From: Warburgia ugandensis
Lineage: Eukaryota > Streptophyta > Magnoliopsida > Canellales > Canellaceae
NCBI GenBank assembly: GCA_035236585.1
Contig: CP141132.1
Location: 82,264,880-82,328,879, forward strand
Length of the DNA: 64,000 bases
Direction of reading: 5' to 3'
Positions 33,361 through 46,910 of this stretch are shown here, piece after piece; positions within the stretch are counted from its first letter, which is position 1; each line of letters starts with the position of its first letter. Below the pieces are notes generated by a model. It saw only the letters and a program-made list of their open reading frames with translations, searched no databases and had not been told where the DNA came from. The translations under genes and the position numbers were made by a program.

Positions 33361-35667
33361 ACTATCGACCCATAAAACAAATCCAAGGTTTATGATGCTT
33401 TGGCTTTATCATAGACCAAGGCATATGTGGTTAATTTTAAGTAGAAACATTATAAGAGGTTTCAAATCTTAGGTTTAATTTAATTTTAATTTTAATTACT
33501 TTTTTTTTTCTTTTTTCAAATTATCCTAGTTTTTATCCAAGGGTAATTTGGTAATTTTTCTCCTTCTTGCCTCTCATTTTGTTTAGTTCAAAATTTTGTT
33601 TTTTATTTTTTATATCATCAATTAGGAGGGTCATTAGTAGTGGTCACATTCTTAAGTTAAAGAGATTTAAGTTTTAGAGATTTCCTTTTCATTGGAATTC
33701 TGAAATTCTCAGAGTTCCCTGTAACTCTAGTATATACACTTAAAATTCCGTGACTGGAATTCTATGGAACTCGAGAATTCCCGTCTTCTTCTCCACTCGA
33801 ATTTTCCAATACTAGGTGAGTTTGAATCTTTCATTTCCAACTGTCATCCAAAACCTGACATTCCAATTCATTCCCACCTTTCCCATAGTTTTCCACTTAA
33901 GCATTACAATTTTATGTAATTTTTTGTTGCTAGACCTGGATGATTCCCAAGTTCACAATTTCTGGAAACCACCTGCATAAGCTACCAGCACCCAGGCAAT
34001 TCCCTGCTCCTATTATTTGCTGCAATTATTTGAGTGAGTTTCAATTCACTACTCTCCCATTAACTTCCCATCATCTCCAGTCATATAACTTCCGCCAAAT
34101 GAATTGTGATTCAGGAAAAGTTATAAGGATTCCATGCACCGTTTTCTGCATAACCAACCCAGGAAACTAAATCTGCCATTTGAACTGGGATCTTGATTTC
34201 TTTCCTTAACTAATTAATGAGATATTCAGTTCAAGTTACTGATTTAGCCATAAGAAGTTTACAATCGTTTAGACAAGCCGTCAGGTGACAGTAGTTAGGC
34301 ATTGTTTCTTGGACGCGTTATGCAAGTGGTGATGCCATTTCCCCCTAGCCATTGCTCTTCAGCCTATAACTTTGAAACAAAATTTTGTGGAACAAAATTT
34401 ACTTACAATGAAATGTGATTACCTACTCTTGAAGACCCAGGTGTTACTTAGTCTTGATTTAAGTTACACTAAACAAATCGTTGGTTGAGAGTTTGAGCGT
34501 CACTTGCCTACCCGTGAGCAGGAAGCCAGTGTGCCTGATCTCTGTTTCACCTTGCATCACCAAGAATTCAATGAAAACACCACAAAATCTCCACTTTGTG
34601 CATTGATACAAAGATTATCCACCCAGAAAGGGAACCCAAAAGGGAATCTTGGAAAGAAATAGATTACAGGGAGTCCCTAACATGAGAACCAAAACCCTGT
34701 TCTTTACCACTGCATGCAGTCAGGAATAATGGAGTATGATCTAACAATCTAAATGCCGAATTTGACCAACTAAAAACAAGTTCAAATCAGGAATGCATGT
34801 TAATGGAACATATATTTAGCGCATGCAAATAAAGATCAAGGATTAAGGCAACAATCATTCACATATGGAAGAGATTTTGGAAATATGGTATTGTTACGAT
34901 TTTGGCTTGGCTAATCTAAGCTTCCATTAGCAATATCATCCTACTAGTCTCCCCTACTTGATGGAGTTTGAATGGCTAAAACTTTTAGCTGATTTCTCCT
35001 CTCTTCCTTGCCTTCCTCCTCCCCTCTCCATGCATGGCTGGAATTCCAGCCCTTTTTTCTTTTCTTCTTTATTATATACCTAGGGTGGGGTAAGACACAT
35101 GACACATGGGACCAGCCAACTGCCATAGGAGAGTTTACCCACGTGGTTGGCTGGATCTCCCCCATCCAGCTTCAAATTTGGGACCCTCCCATTCTTGGTT
35201 TTCATTGACAACCCCTATTATCCAAAAATTTACAATTATACCCTGTCAAAGAGAAATTTTCTCAATTATACCCCAAACAACCATTCCTCTATTTCTAAAA
35301 TTTCAAGTTAATTGGTTGAGATTTTATCCTAAGATTTTAATGAAGCTTAGCTTAGTGTCTCTTCTAACTAGTAGTCTAACTATTTCTTTAACAAGGTTTA
35401 AAATCTTTATTTTTAATTGCTTGTAATAACCTAACCATCTCTTCCAACACTTTAGCCTAACTAAATTTCTCAACGTGCTTGTTCCAATCTTCATTTTCAC
35501 CTCTAAAACTTACTCTAAATTTAACAAATTAAATTTATGTCTTCATTTTTTTTGTAAAAATATAACTTTATTTATCATATTTGTGTAATTACATGTATTA
35601 TAGGAGAACCCCTATTTATAATTTTGGAAACCTTGGTAGTTTTTTTGGATAGGCAATGAGACTAGGA
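33361..35667. other. Non-coding, no gene seen
   Basis: No supported gene. 33690-34180 has TTCCAATTC/GAATTCC-rich text with weak inverted character that could be a decayed MITE. 34944-35208 has only low-complexity ORFs. Confidence 0.4.
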
Positions 35668-36210
35668 CACTACAACAGCAAGTACAATAACTATGGTATT
35701 GGGTAAAGGTTCCCTTGTAACTATCCAGTGCAAAATTGAGGACTACTTCACACTAGTCAGGGTCATTCTAGTAATTATGTCTAGTATCATTATGAGGTGG
35801 TCACCATTGGGGAAAGGCACTAGATGCTTTCATTTGTTGAGTTTCAACTTGTGTACAAGTGAAACCATCCAATGCCACTTGAGGAGAGGACAAGAGTATC
35901 TGGTGCCAATGGCACTGGACACCGTCTTGAAGAGATTTGAGATTGTCTAACTTCAGTGGTGCTAGATACCTCTTTTGAGGCTTTTGAGATTGTTTGGTAA
36001 TAGTGGTGTTGGATGCCTTCTTGAAGGAATATGAGATCATTCTAATGCTACAAGATGTATTCTTGAAGTAGTTCAAGAGCGTCTAGTTCCACTGGCGTTG
36101 AAACTCCACGAGGTAGGTCCAGAGTGTCCAACACCATTGGTGTTAAACTCCTTGACGAGCAAACACAGTGACGAAGAACACTTTTATCCAACACCACTTG
36201 TGGTTGATGC
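35668..36210. mobile_element. Possible CACTA-type terminus with sub-terminal repeats
   Basis: 35668 reads CACTACAACAGCAAGTAC, matching the CACTA terminus. From about 35860 to 36190 degenerate 60-70 base units with palindromic cores follow (for example CCAATGGCACTGGACACC and CCAACACCATTGGTGTTAAA). Dense inverted sub-terminal repeats next to a CACTA end are the usual transposase-binding layout of that superfamily. The opposite end was not established. Confidence 0.4.
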
Positions 36211-38168
36211 AAGTTTGTTGTGCACTTGTGTCCATGTTGTAAACTAGTACAATTGGCATTCCTGTGGTGATTATGATTGTGAAGAGTACTTATGTACATT
36301 GTAATATCACTAAAGTTCGTTACTTAGGACACTATGATGTAAATAAGGAAACACACTAGCCCAAATACCTAATTCCAAAAGGATAAAAAGTCAACTCTGG
36401 ATCCAAGTGTAAAATTGAAATTTTAGAAGTTAGGCAAATTTTTTAGATCTCAAATGTTTGGGTATTTATCCATTGTTAAAAAGGCTCAAAATATTTAGAA
36501 TGTCATATTAATGATAAAAGCCAAAATTCTAGTAAGAGAACTCCAAGTCTAGGTCCTCTAAAAAATAATTTTGTTAGCCATTTGCATTTTTATAACTCTT
36601 CAAAAAAACTTTGACTGCTAGACAATATATCTTAATACTAGCATTTTCTTCTAAAACTTTGTGTGTAGCTTAAAGCACTTAAATTTTGATCATAATATTG
36701 GACACCATTTAAAGACTTCCTAGTTGGCACCATTTTTCTCTTTCTTGTGCATTGATCTTTTGGGACACTTTTTTAGTTTTAGTAGTAATGAACTTTCTGC
36801 AGAATAATATTAATTGCACCTTAAAATTTCAAATTTGAACATTTATAGGCTAATCAGTACTGACCAATCTCCCCTAAAAGTTATATAATTTATCATTTAG
36901 CCTCTACTTTCTAGCGGTGCATCTGTCCTAGTTTCTTCATTTCACAATAAAAGCAATTCTTGATACTAGAATTGTGCACTCATTATTGTAAGTTCATTAC
37001 CCTTTCAATCATTGTAAGGTTATTGCTGTTTATTCTATGCAAGGTCATTGTCTTTTTTCAAGAGGTAAACTTTAGGTTGATCAACTATCATAGTTGTAAT
37101 TCAATTCCATCAAAATTTCAAGAACAACCTTCAATATTGTAATTCCCTCTATTTCATACATTTGGAATTATCTTACCTATTATCAAGTATTGGGTCCTAA
37201 TGACACCAATTTAGATTAACCATGTCACACTGATATGTTTTAAGGGTAGTTGGTGAGATTTTATTATAACATTTACTATTTGATTTGTTAAGGTTATAGA
37301 CAAATAGTATTGGTAGGCACATGCTTTGAATTCCTCTCATCAGAATATATTCAAAAAGCTAGTAGTCAATTTCTTCAATAGCTCTAACCAAACCTTCAAT
37401 CCTTTTAGAGCAATATTCTTTTCTTAAACAAATTTCTCAAATTTGAATGATCCTTTTGGCAAATTGAAACTTCTGTTTGTAATGAAGAAGTAATCTTGAG
37501 ACCATTCATAATTCACCTTTTATTTTTTTTCTTTCATCCAAAAGTTTGGCTGTGGTTCTTTAGAATTCGATAAACTTTTTCAAATTAAGTCTAATTTTAT
37601 TTCAACTCTTCAATCCAGAGAAAATGTTTTGCAAATAATCCTTATCAATTTTAGTCCACTTATAAAATTTCTAAAAATCATAAAATTGTCATCTTGCCAT
37701 TCACAAAAACTTTCTTTTAAGGTAAGAAGTTGTCTTTTCAAGCATGTAATGAGAAACTATCATCTGAATCTTTCAACAAAACCTTTCATTTGATGTGTCA
37801 CATAAGTTTTTCTTTGCCTTTGTAATCATAGAATTTGTCAACCAACTTACTTTTCTATCTTCTAGTTGTTTCTATTTTGTACTAATAAAAGAATTTCCTT
37901 TCTTTCACAAATGTAGATTAATTAATAGTAATTCAGAATTCTATTGATTTCCAATCTTTTATCATATATCTACCATATTCTTTTTAAACTTTATTCCATT
38001 AAAATTTTGATTGTCTATCATGATAGTAGAAATTCAACTCAAATTATGCTAAGCTTGCATCACTAGAAATTTTTATGTTTAGAGATTCATGCCTTTACCA
38101 ATTGCTAGGTTTAAAGAATCCGTGGAGAAAACATATCTTTAATGTGTTAAAATTAAAATAATCTTGCA
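36211..38168. other. AT-rich desert, no gene recognised
   Basis: Only short broken ORFs; no recognised repeat boundary or protein. May be interior of a decayed DNA transposon if the CACTA call upstream is right. Confidence 0.35.
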
Positions 38169-38830
38169 TAAAATAAATGTAATGAACCTTAGCTTAGATG
38201 CATACATAAAAATGTGTTTTATGAAGATAGTTGACTCCAACAAATAAGTGTAATTAGAATTAGAATTAGAATTAGTCAAACTTAATCTATCTCAATTCAT
38301 TTGCATAATTAGAATTAGTCCATACTTTAGTCTCTATGATAAATGCCTAAAAGATCAAGCCTTCAATATCTCTCTTTAAATCATAACAATAACTCAAAGG
38401 TGCACTTTGCAAGTTTGAAATCTCAGAATAGAATGATGCCAAAACATAAGGCTCTAGAACTAGAGATCTTCACAAGTAGAAGAACCCTTGAAGAATGATG
38501 CTCTTTGGCAAACTCTTAAATAACTCAAATTAAAGTGATGTTCTCATATAAACTCTAAGAGAGAATATGAATAGAGTGAAGCTCTCAGGCAAACTCCACA
38601 TAGAGTGAATAACAATAAAGTGATTCTCTTAGTCAAACTCTAGCAAGAAGAGTATAATAAAGAATGTCTCAGCAGTACTGACTCTAAAAAGCTAGAAACT
38701 AGAGAGCTTTGGGAAAATAGAGGAGAAGGTGCAAGTGTAAGAGGCCTGGGCATCTCTTTAATAGATGTGGGATACTTGGGTAACAAGTAACCTTGCGTGA
38801 TTGCCACGGTAAGCTAGTGTAGGTATTATG
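38169..38830 (+). repeat. Dispersed repeat E, copy 2
   Basis: The diverged partner of 20059-20720, in the same orientation, with the same array of degenerate units (GATGCTCTTTGGCAAACTC and relatives) and the CTAGAAACTAGAGAGCTTTG block. Its terminal block, CTTAGCCCATGAACCATC, lies about 2.1 kb further on (40981-41060) instead of about 0.1 kb. An (ATTAGA)n run lies at 38255-38278. Confidence 0.65.
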
Positions 38831-40980
38831 GGATGTGAATTTTAGAATCCAAAAGGCGCACACACACATGCACATGTTTACTAATACAATTGCTCCACTA
38901 AAGAAGAGAAGGTCCCAAGATGATTTGAGCCTAGTTGACTAATCTAGCTTGTTTTGTACCACTTGTATATCACTTGAGGATGTCTTTACCTGATTAATGT
39001 TTTAAGAGGACAGATGCCTTACTAGGTCCTTTGGACTAACTGGACTCAAGAAAATAAACAAAAGTAGATTTAGTGGTCCATTGGGTCCACAACCCTTCAG
39101 TCATTAACCATGTCTCTGTAAAGAAAGATAAAATTATAGAATTTAAACATACTGCATGCGATATAGGGAGTTAAGGTGGGTAGTAGACATGTGGGGTTAT
39201 GTTACTGTTAAGGGCCCACTAATCACCTTAACAAGTACAATGTAAATAACATTAAGATGGGAATTTAAACAAGAATGTGAAGCACTAGGCAAGCTTAGTG
39301 GTCTAGCAGGGGTACAATACTTGGGTCTTTAACTAGGCTTCCCCTAAAGAAAAGAATCATCATTGGAGTTTAAAAAAGAAAGTGAAAAGGCACATAAGCA
39401 CAGTGGTCGACATGGCCATAACCCTTAGGTCCTTAACCAGCTTGCACACAAGAAAGGCAAATGATAGGAATTTAAACAAATCGCTTAGTAGCCATAGTAC
39501 CTCTACAAATTAAGGTTTTGCCTCAATTACTGAATGGGAAGGAACCACAAGTGTAGCATCAACTCGACCCATGTGAGTAGTCTCTATTTATCCTAAGGCA
39601 TGTTGATGGCTAGCACATGAAATTTTAAGAGTGATTGCTTAGCCAAGTTATTAAAGGGGAGAGTAGTGAGATAACATATCTTAATTGATAAGTAGGACAT
39701 GCCATTACACTTCTTTTATAGACACATAGAAAAGAAACACAAATAAAATCAAAGAGAAAGCATACATATATCATGGTGGGTCATCTACAACACCTACCCA
39801 TCCCTTCAATATTGTTGCACATGGGAGACTATGGTCAAAGACCCATAGGGCTAACAACTTTCTTTTTCTCTCTCACATGGATTCAGCTTGCATGTGCCAA
39901 AACCTTTTGGTAATAAAAGTTTGGAGTAAATAACTAAGGTACAAAAACATTGAAAATATTAACTCATGGTTCTATTTCTATAGATTAGGGAAGATTTGAG
40001 AGGTCCTAGTTTATACAATTGGTGGTACAAACGTACCACCTACACATGTTATGTCTTTTGAAAGGAGTATGAAGTTTTTAGGGAAAGACACATTCCTTTT
40101 GTTGAACAAAAGGGAGAGGAATTAGAGAAAGATCCTTAGGCATAAAATGATGAAATTCTTAGGGGCTCCCTTCTTCACATACAATGTTACTATTTCAAAG
40201 TCCTTTTCTAGCTATTCTTAGGAGCTTTTCTTCAAATTTTTCTCTCAACATTTTCACCATTGTATCCACTCCTATTTATAGTAAAAAAAGTGCAAACATG
40301 CCATGTTCAAGTGTCATCCTCTACTGAGGTGGATCATTTGCTCCACCTCTATAGCATATATGGCAAATAAGTGAAATCTATCACTATCTTAGTGAAAATG
40401 GTGTATAGCTATCCCTACTATGTGAATACAAATATACCCTAGTTATGCTGATATGTTTGCCCTTTGTCCTGATATGACGTGAGGCATATGGGCCTTTGCT
40501 GAGGTGGCCTCTGGCCATTAGTGGGGTTGAAGGTCTACCTAGTAATTTCCTTTCTTGTGGATGTCATGTGCATAATGTCATGCACATGATTCGTCTCCTT
40601 TATGATAAATCTCATCATTAATTAAAGAGAATAATAATATTTTTGGGCTTTAATAGTTATTAAAAGCTCTTCTAGGTGATGCGTGGCACTCTCTAGGGGG
40701 TGTTGGGCTGCCATCTCCTATGTGGTCATACTAAAAATGTGTTGATGAATTTCTTGTTCCATTAAGTTCTTCAAATTTGAGGTATGAGTTAGGCATAAAT
40801 TGGGATGTTGTTGGGGCACTTCTTGGGTACTAAAGGGACTTAATGTGGCAAAAACAAGGTTATCTACATGTAGGAATTGTCCAATATAGGCCATGAAGAG
40901 TCTAAACTTATGTTCCTATTATTTTTCTCTTTGACGAGCCTAAATACTATAGGGCCATCTTTGTAGCGATGAGCTTGGTA
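38831..40980. other. Extra segment inside repeat E copy 2
   Basis: This roughly 2.1-kb stretch separates two blocks that are nearly adjacent in copy 1. It includes degenerate units around 39050-39490 (GTGGTC...GGTCCTTAAC with GAATTTAAACAA). No coding domain. It is either an insertion here or a deletion in copy 1. Confidence 0.45.
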
Positions 40981-41485
40981 TCTTGGACCACAACCAATGG
41001 GCCGACCATGCACTAGGATATCTTAGCCCATGAACCATCTATCATGGCCCATTAAACTTTAGGTTCTGAATCCAACTTGACATGATTATACATCAAAGGC
41101 TACACATACAGTCCTTATCAAGGTTTAATTAATAAGGAAGGCTGCCCTGCTTATCATATAGTAGGTCTCAACTATAGATTAATTGTGGTCATTCAACTGA
41201 TGGAACCCTATAGACATCTTTGTTAAAAACAAAATGCCAAGGCAAAATGCTTCGAACCTACATTGACTAATTCGTTCAATCCATGCAAATGTCTTTTGTT
41301 AAAATAGAAAATACCTTTCTCCTTTATATAATCTATAATTAATTGAGCTCCTCCTACTGTATATCTGATAGTTTAAGATGGGCGAGTCAAATTAACTTGA
41401 AGCAACTTGTGATGACTTAAAAAATACTCCAGTGTGATTTTTAAATAAATTATTTGGCTCATAACTGTACATAACATTTTTATTT

Positions 41486-41558
41486 AGCTGTTAGGCTAGT
41501 TGGTTAAGACATGACATTGTTATTGGATGGTCATGTGTTTAAATTTCTAATAAAACTT
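41486..41558 (+). other. tRNA-like SINE relic (candidate)
   Basis: TTAGGCTAGTTGGTTAAGAC resembles a tRNA A-box region, and about 35 bases on GGTCATGTGTTTAAATTTC resembles a degenerate B box. An AT-rich flank with a poly-T run follows. The acceptor stem does not pair, so it is not a functional tRNA gene. Confidence 0.3.
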
Positions 41559-44500
41559 TGTTTTTTTTTTTTTGCTAAGTAGCTAGTTGATTTAGATAAC
41601 TTAGTTTCCTAATGATTTAAGTAAATCAAACTAGTTAAATTGTTACAAATAACAACATCTAGCGCAATTGGATGTAGACAACAATGACATCTCTTCTTTT
41701 ATGCTTGGTCAAGGTTCGAGGTAATACTTCCCCTTACTGGGAAGATTTGAAGCGGATTTGGAAGTAAAGTAATAGGTTAGTAGATGGCTTTTTGAATTAT
41801 GTTTTAGGTTAAATGAGAAATTGCTTACGTTTATTTGCATGGCTTATTATCATAAATGATTTAAATAAATTTTCTGTTACATGCAATCAATAGGAGTTAA
41901 AACAAGGATGTATGCATCTTAATTGTTTCCTTTTAGTAATATTTGGATTTAATGCATAATCGTTATATCTGCAACAATTTTTTGGTATAATATTGTCAAT
42001 GTTTTTAACTATTAAATACTAACAAGTTTTAGGCTTTATGGGGTAGTTGCCCTAAATGTTTGTATAAGGGCCACTTGTGGATAATTCTAATTGTACTAAA
42101 TCATTCTATATCTCTCTCTTTAGAGTTTTTCAGAGTGCATCACTCTATTTTCTTGCTCTCCCTTTAGTTGTTAGAGTGCATCATTCTATTCTCTCTCTAT
42201 AATTTGCTAGAGTGCATCATCTTATTCTTTCTTTTTAGACTTTGCTAGTTACTGCATCACTCTATAGGAGTTCTTCCATTTGTGATGTTCTTAGCTTCTA
42301 GAGTTCAAGCTTTCTAACACTCTAGTTCTAGAGTTACTAATCTCTGTGAAGTTCTTATTCTTACACAAGTTTATCCAATCATGATATGCTCATGTTATTT
42401 AGTTTCTCATTGAAACTTTAGGTTCTTGATCTATGATTTTGTTTCCAAGGTGATCTAAGATCTGATTGTATTATCTAGATCATAAATTTGATATACGAAG
42501 GTATTTATCTTGTGGAGATATGTTACAAGAAAAAAGAGATATGATTACGTTTGTTAAATCATCATACTAATTGAGATTTGAAGGAACTAGAGACATAAGG
42601 GAGAAAGAGACAGATTGCATTTTTCATATCATCATAATTTTTCAAATTTGAAAAAAAGAAGAAGAGAGTTCTGATTAAATTGTTCAAATCATCATACTTT
42701 TTGATATCTTATGGAAAAGTGATATTTTATTAAGATATAAGAAACTTGATTTTCATATTTTCCTGAGTTCATTAAGGTAGTAATAAATTGGAGATTAAAG
42801 TACTAGTTCTAGTTTCATATTGTAAATCAATAAAAGGCAAAAGGTCAAGTCTGACTTAGTTGAATCTTAGAGATAGAGCTACTAAGATCCCTTGCACATT
42901 TGTGGAGACATTGACGATCTTCAAGAGCAACATTTGTAGTGCGTCTCTATGCTAAGTTCAAATAATTTGGTTTGTACAAGTTCTATTTTCCAATATCGTT
43001 TGCTTCTTAGGGTCCAGTAGAGTTTGGAATTTGTAGGCCAGAATTAAATACTAAATTTTGACATATTCATGGGTAGAGTTTATATCAAATTCATTACTTT
43101 TCAAATTTAGGGGTAGACTTTGAAATTTAACAAATTTTAAGATAGTAATAATTTAGAATGTAAAATTAGGGTTTAGTTATATTGTCCTGATTTTGGTCTC
43201 TTTCGAAATCATTTGATGAGGTGGAAATTTGAGTATTTCAAATCATGGGCCAACAATCAATCATGAATCTCCACCACATCTCTGTCTCTCTTTGCATCAT
43301 CATCTCACCAACCGATTTATCTTCTCCCCCTATATGTGTGTGTGTGTGTGTGTGTATAAGTATCTTCTCCCTCAGTTTTGTCACTCTTTCTATCCATTCA
43401 ACATGAGAACTAGCACAAAACTATCTTGGAGAAGGTACGACAACTGTACCCTTCTCTCTCTTCTCCCTCTTCTCTCTCTCCTTTTCTTTGTTCAATGGAG
43501 AGAAAGCTAGTTTGTCTGCAATGGTCCTAAGTTTGGGAGAGAAAATACCTCACATCTTAATTGAACCTTGTAAAGATGTAAAAGGGTACCAAAATGATAT
43601 AGGCACTCTTTCTTTATATATCTCAAATATTGCAAAGGAATCCAAAATAATATAGATACTCCTTAAATTCTTCACTTTAAAATTTAAATTCTATTCAAAC
43701 TCCAATTTCTAAACTCTATAGAAACCTTAATTCTTCAATGTAACAAAAAGAAAAAAAGAAAAATTATGATGAGTAAAGTTATCTCCTTTTCTCTAACTTA
43801 GACATGTAAATCAAAAGTCAAGAAAGCAAAGGTAGTCATTTCTTAAATATTCCTAATAGAAGTTCAAGCTTAAGAGCATATGATGAAGTCCACACCACTT
43901 TCTTTATACATGGTGAATGAATCAACATCAAAATGCAATGATTTCTCATAGATTGTCTATTTTGTAGAATGAATATAATGGCTTAGATCTAAAAAAGAAA
44001 TAAATCATACATGAAAAAGGGGTGTAGACTTTTGAAATGCTTTTTAGTTGGGATTCACATAATAGTTACAAAATATTTTAAATAATTTAAATTTTCTTGT
44101 ATAAGTCCTGGCTTGTGTCCCAATTTTTGTTTTGTTTTTTTGAATAATTCAAAAGCTCTTACATATATACATTTTGGGGTAGATTCAGAGAAATTAAACT
44201 CAAATTTGAAGAATAATTTGTCAACGTCTCAAAGATTATATGTAGATATAGTAAAAAAAATTTACATTAAAAAATTAAATTAATATAATTTATCCTTCAT
44301 GTTTTTTTGCCTCACTGACTTCTTCCCAAATTTGAACTTTGTAACTTTGCTTACCAAAACTCTTAAAGCCATCTAAACTACTCAAATTCCTTGACGGTGA
44401 AACCAAATAAAAAAAATGGTAGTTGACCCACCCTCCCATCACTTCCCATGCCCACTTAGGGTGCCCTTGGTAATATATAACATATATTTTTTTCTCTAAT

Positions 44501-44924
44501 GTGATTTAAAGGTGGATCAACATTTGGTTTACGAGATGAAGGAGTTTGCTTAGCACAAGCAGAATTGCCTGCCATGATTTTCTCTCTTATGCTTAGAGTT
44601 GCATTTTGCTCAATGTTGATAATTGTGTTATTGTTAAATCAATATGTGACTACTGAGAGGGCAAGTACAAGATATTTGTTCATCATGATTTCAAAGGTCC
44701 ATGGTACTTGATAACCATTTAAAGTTGTAAAGAAGATACAAAATAGTGCCACTTGACTGTGTGCAAGATAGATTCAGAAGGACATGAAAAAAGTTAGGTC
44801 AAGATCCAATGTACATGTTTATTTAAGCTTTTCTCTCTCTTTCTTTCTTTGGAATATGTAAAAAATGTTTCAAAGAACTGACACAATGTCCTAATCTCAA
44901 AACTCACCCCACCCTATATCTTGC
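41559..44924. other. Non-coding with local tandem repeats
   Basis: Four imperfect units containing AGAGTGCATCA(C/T)TCTAT lie at about 42125-42265. Three units containing AAATCATCATA lie at about 42550-42700. A (TG)n tract lies at 43335-43355. ORFs such as 43229-43510 are low-complexity. No gene is supported. Confidence 0.45.
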
Positions 44925-45765
44925 TTTAGATGGAAATGAGCCATATCAAGTCACCTTAATGCATCTCCTCTTACTCATCTTAACCTAGCTCAACCAACCT
45001 TGAGTACATGTTTAAGCTTTTGTCTCTCTGTCATTTTGTTGGTATAAGCAAATGATATTACAAAGCAATTAATACACTATCCTAAATCTAAAACAGGGCA
45101 TTGGTGGTGCTTGAGACAAAGTAAGCTAACTTGAGGTGAGATGTGCCATGTCATTAAGTGAGCTAAATTGAGATGCGCGGTGTCACTATTAGTGGTGCTT
45201 AAGCTAGGTTGACATGAAGTGATATCTCCTCATTTAACTGTTAGTGATACTTGAGATGAGATGAGATGAGATGAGGTGAGGTGATATTTGATTTCAACCC
45301 AGCTCACTGTTAGTGGTTTTTGTATGACTTTATCTCAAGCCATATCATCTCAAGCTTCATTGTTAAATATGATGACAGTTCCAGTGTAAAAGAGATCCAC
45401 TTCTTCTCACTCCAAAATCCAACCTCAATCTTGCATATTGCTTGAGATGGAAATGAACCATATTATGTATCTTAACCCATCTTCTCCAACTTATCTTAAC
45501 CTAGTTCAAACCATGTTAAGTGATATTACCAATTCTCTCATGCCAAATTTGGGTCATTTCAAGCCTGCTCACTCCATCTCAAGCGTCAACCCTACATATT
45601 GCTCAAGATGAAAATGAGTATAATGTGATCTTAATTGATCTCCTCCAACTTATCTTAACCTAGCTCAACTCACGTTAAGTGATCTTACCAACCATCTCAT
45701 GCCAAGTTTAGGTCATTTCAAACTGGCTCACTCCTCAAGTGTCACTAATACTATAAAAAACAACT
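44925..45765. repeat. Fold-back repeat cluster
   Basis: Units of about 175 bases containing GATGGAAATGA, CTTATCTTAACCTAG and TCATGCCAA recur near 44930, 45440 and 45600. The part at 45100-45280 carries inverse motifs (AGTGGTGCTTGAGA, GTTAGTGATACTTGAG) matching TCAAGTGTCACTAATAC at the right end. A GAGAT pentamer run lies near 45250. No coding. Confidence 0.5.
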
Positions 45766-46910
45766 CCTAAGACATCCCTAATAGATTGGAGGGTGCTAAC
45801 CTTAAACTTGCAGCCAAGTGTCAACTAGACATGCCTCATTTTCTACCAACCACTAGGTTCGATGGGCTCTGAAGCACATGTTTAAAGCAAGCTCATAGTC
45901 AATTTGTGCCTTGTAACATGTGGTCCCTCATACCTCACTCCTAAATTTAGAAGACATTGGCACTGACAAAAAATTACAAGTCAAATTACTCGCATTTTTT
46001 ACTCACACGTACTCCTAAATCTAATCATTGGTCAAAAGGAAAAGTAGTGACTCAAACCCTGACGAAGCATATTCTTGGAGAGATACCAAGTTATTTGTGT
46101 TAGATATTTGTTGGCATGCTAACTATTTTTTCTATTTTTCTGAAAGTTACACATAAATATACATACATTCACGCAAAATCTTTGAACCTTGGAGTGTATA
46201 GACTTCCCCTTGCGCCACCAGGCTAGAAGCTTTTCGTGCATTCCAAGCTAACCATTGGGCCAGAGCTAGAAGGACTTTGGGGTAATTGTGCTCTGCAATT
46301 TCATTCAATCCTCCTCCATATCCTTTTCCTCCCTGAGCTTGCAGTAATATTCATCAGTCGTCTGCTTCAATTCATATCATAGGCCCACTTGCTCGCTTTT
46401 CCACGTCCCGGTCCTGTGGCCCTCACTCTCAATCACTACCCAAATGGCCATTCTGCCATGTGGGTCGTCGTTTCTGTAAATCTTTCTCACTTTTTCTCTC
46501 TCTTGCTAGTCTTTGATCTTATAGATAAAAAACTATAAATATGTGGGTGGGGGAACTTTGGAGAGCATTCTTCAGGGAGGCCTCCTTATCCATATGTATT
46601 CAATTAAAAAGAGGGGAGGAAAGCAATATAATATAAGAAAATAGGGAAATGGAGAAGACTGTGGACAATGACATATATCAGTTATATACACACAAATCAA
46701 TGCCTAGCCAAAGTAAAATCTATGGTTGGGGAGAAAGAGAGAGGGAAAGGTGGGATACCCGTGGGGGAGGTAACCATGTGGATGTGTTGGGTACACAAAA
46801 AACCCATCACTTAACCATTTAAATTATTGAGACGAAGGTGAACTCACAGAGAGGAGGAATGCTAAGCACAAGTGCCTCTAAGCGCTTTGATTCAAAGCAC
46901 TCTTATTTTA
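45766..46910. other. Intergenic, no gene recognised
   Basis: Intergenic sequence before the four-exon gene. A TATAAATA at 46534-46541 could be a TATA element, but it lies 1.3 kb from the nearest start codon. Nothing else is firm. Confidence 0.35.

Noticed and set aside
35668..42950. Complete CACTA element from 35668 to TTTGTAGTG near 42945
   Set aside because: The two ends match only in the first eight bases, the 3-bp flanks (GGA and CGT) differ, and no transposase was seen between them.
43229..43510. 93-codon plus-strand ORF
   Set aside because: Built on the (TG)n tract and CT-rich text; the composition is low-complexity.
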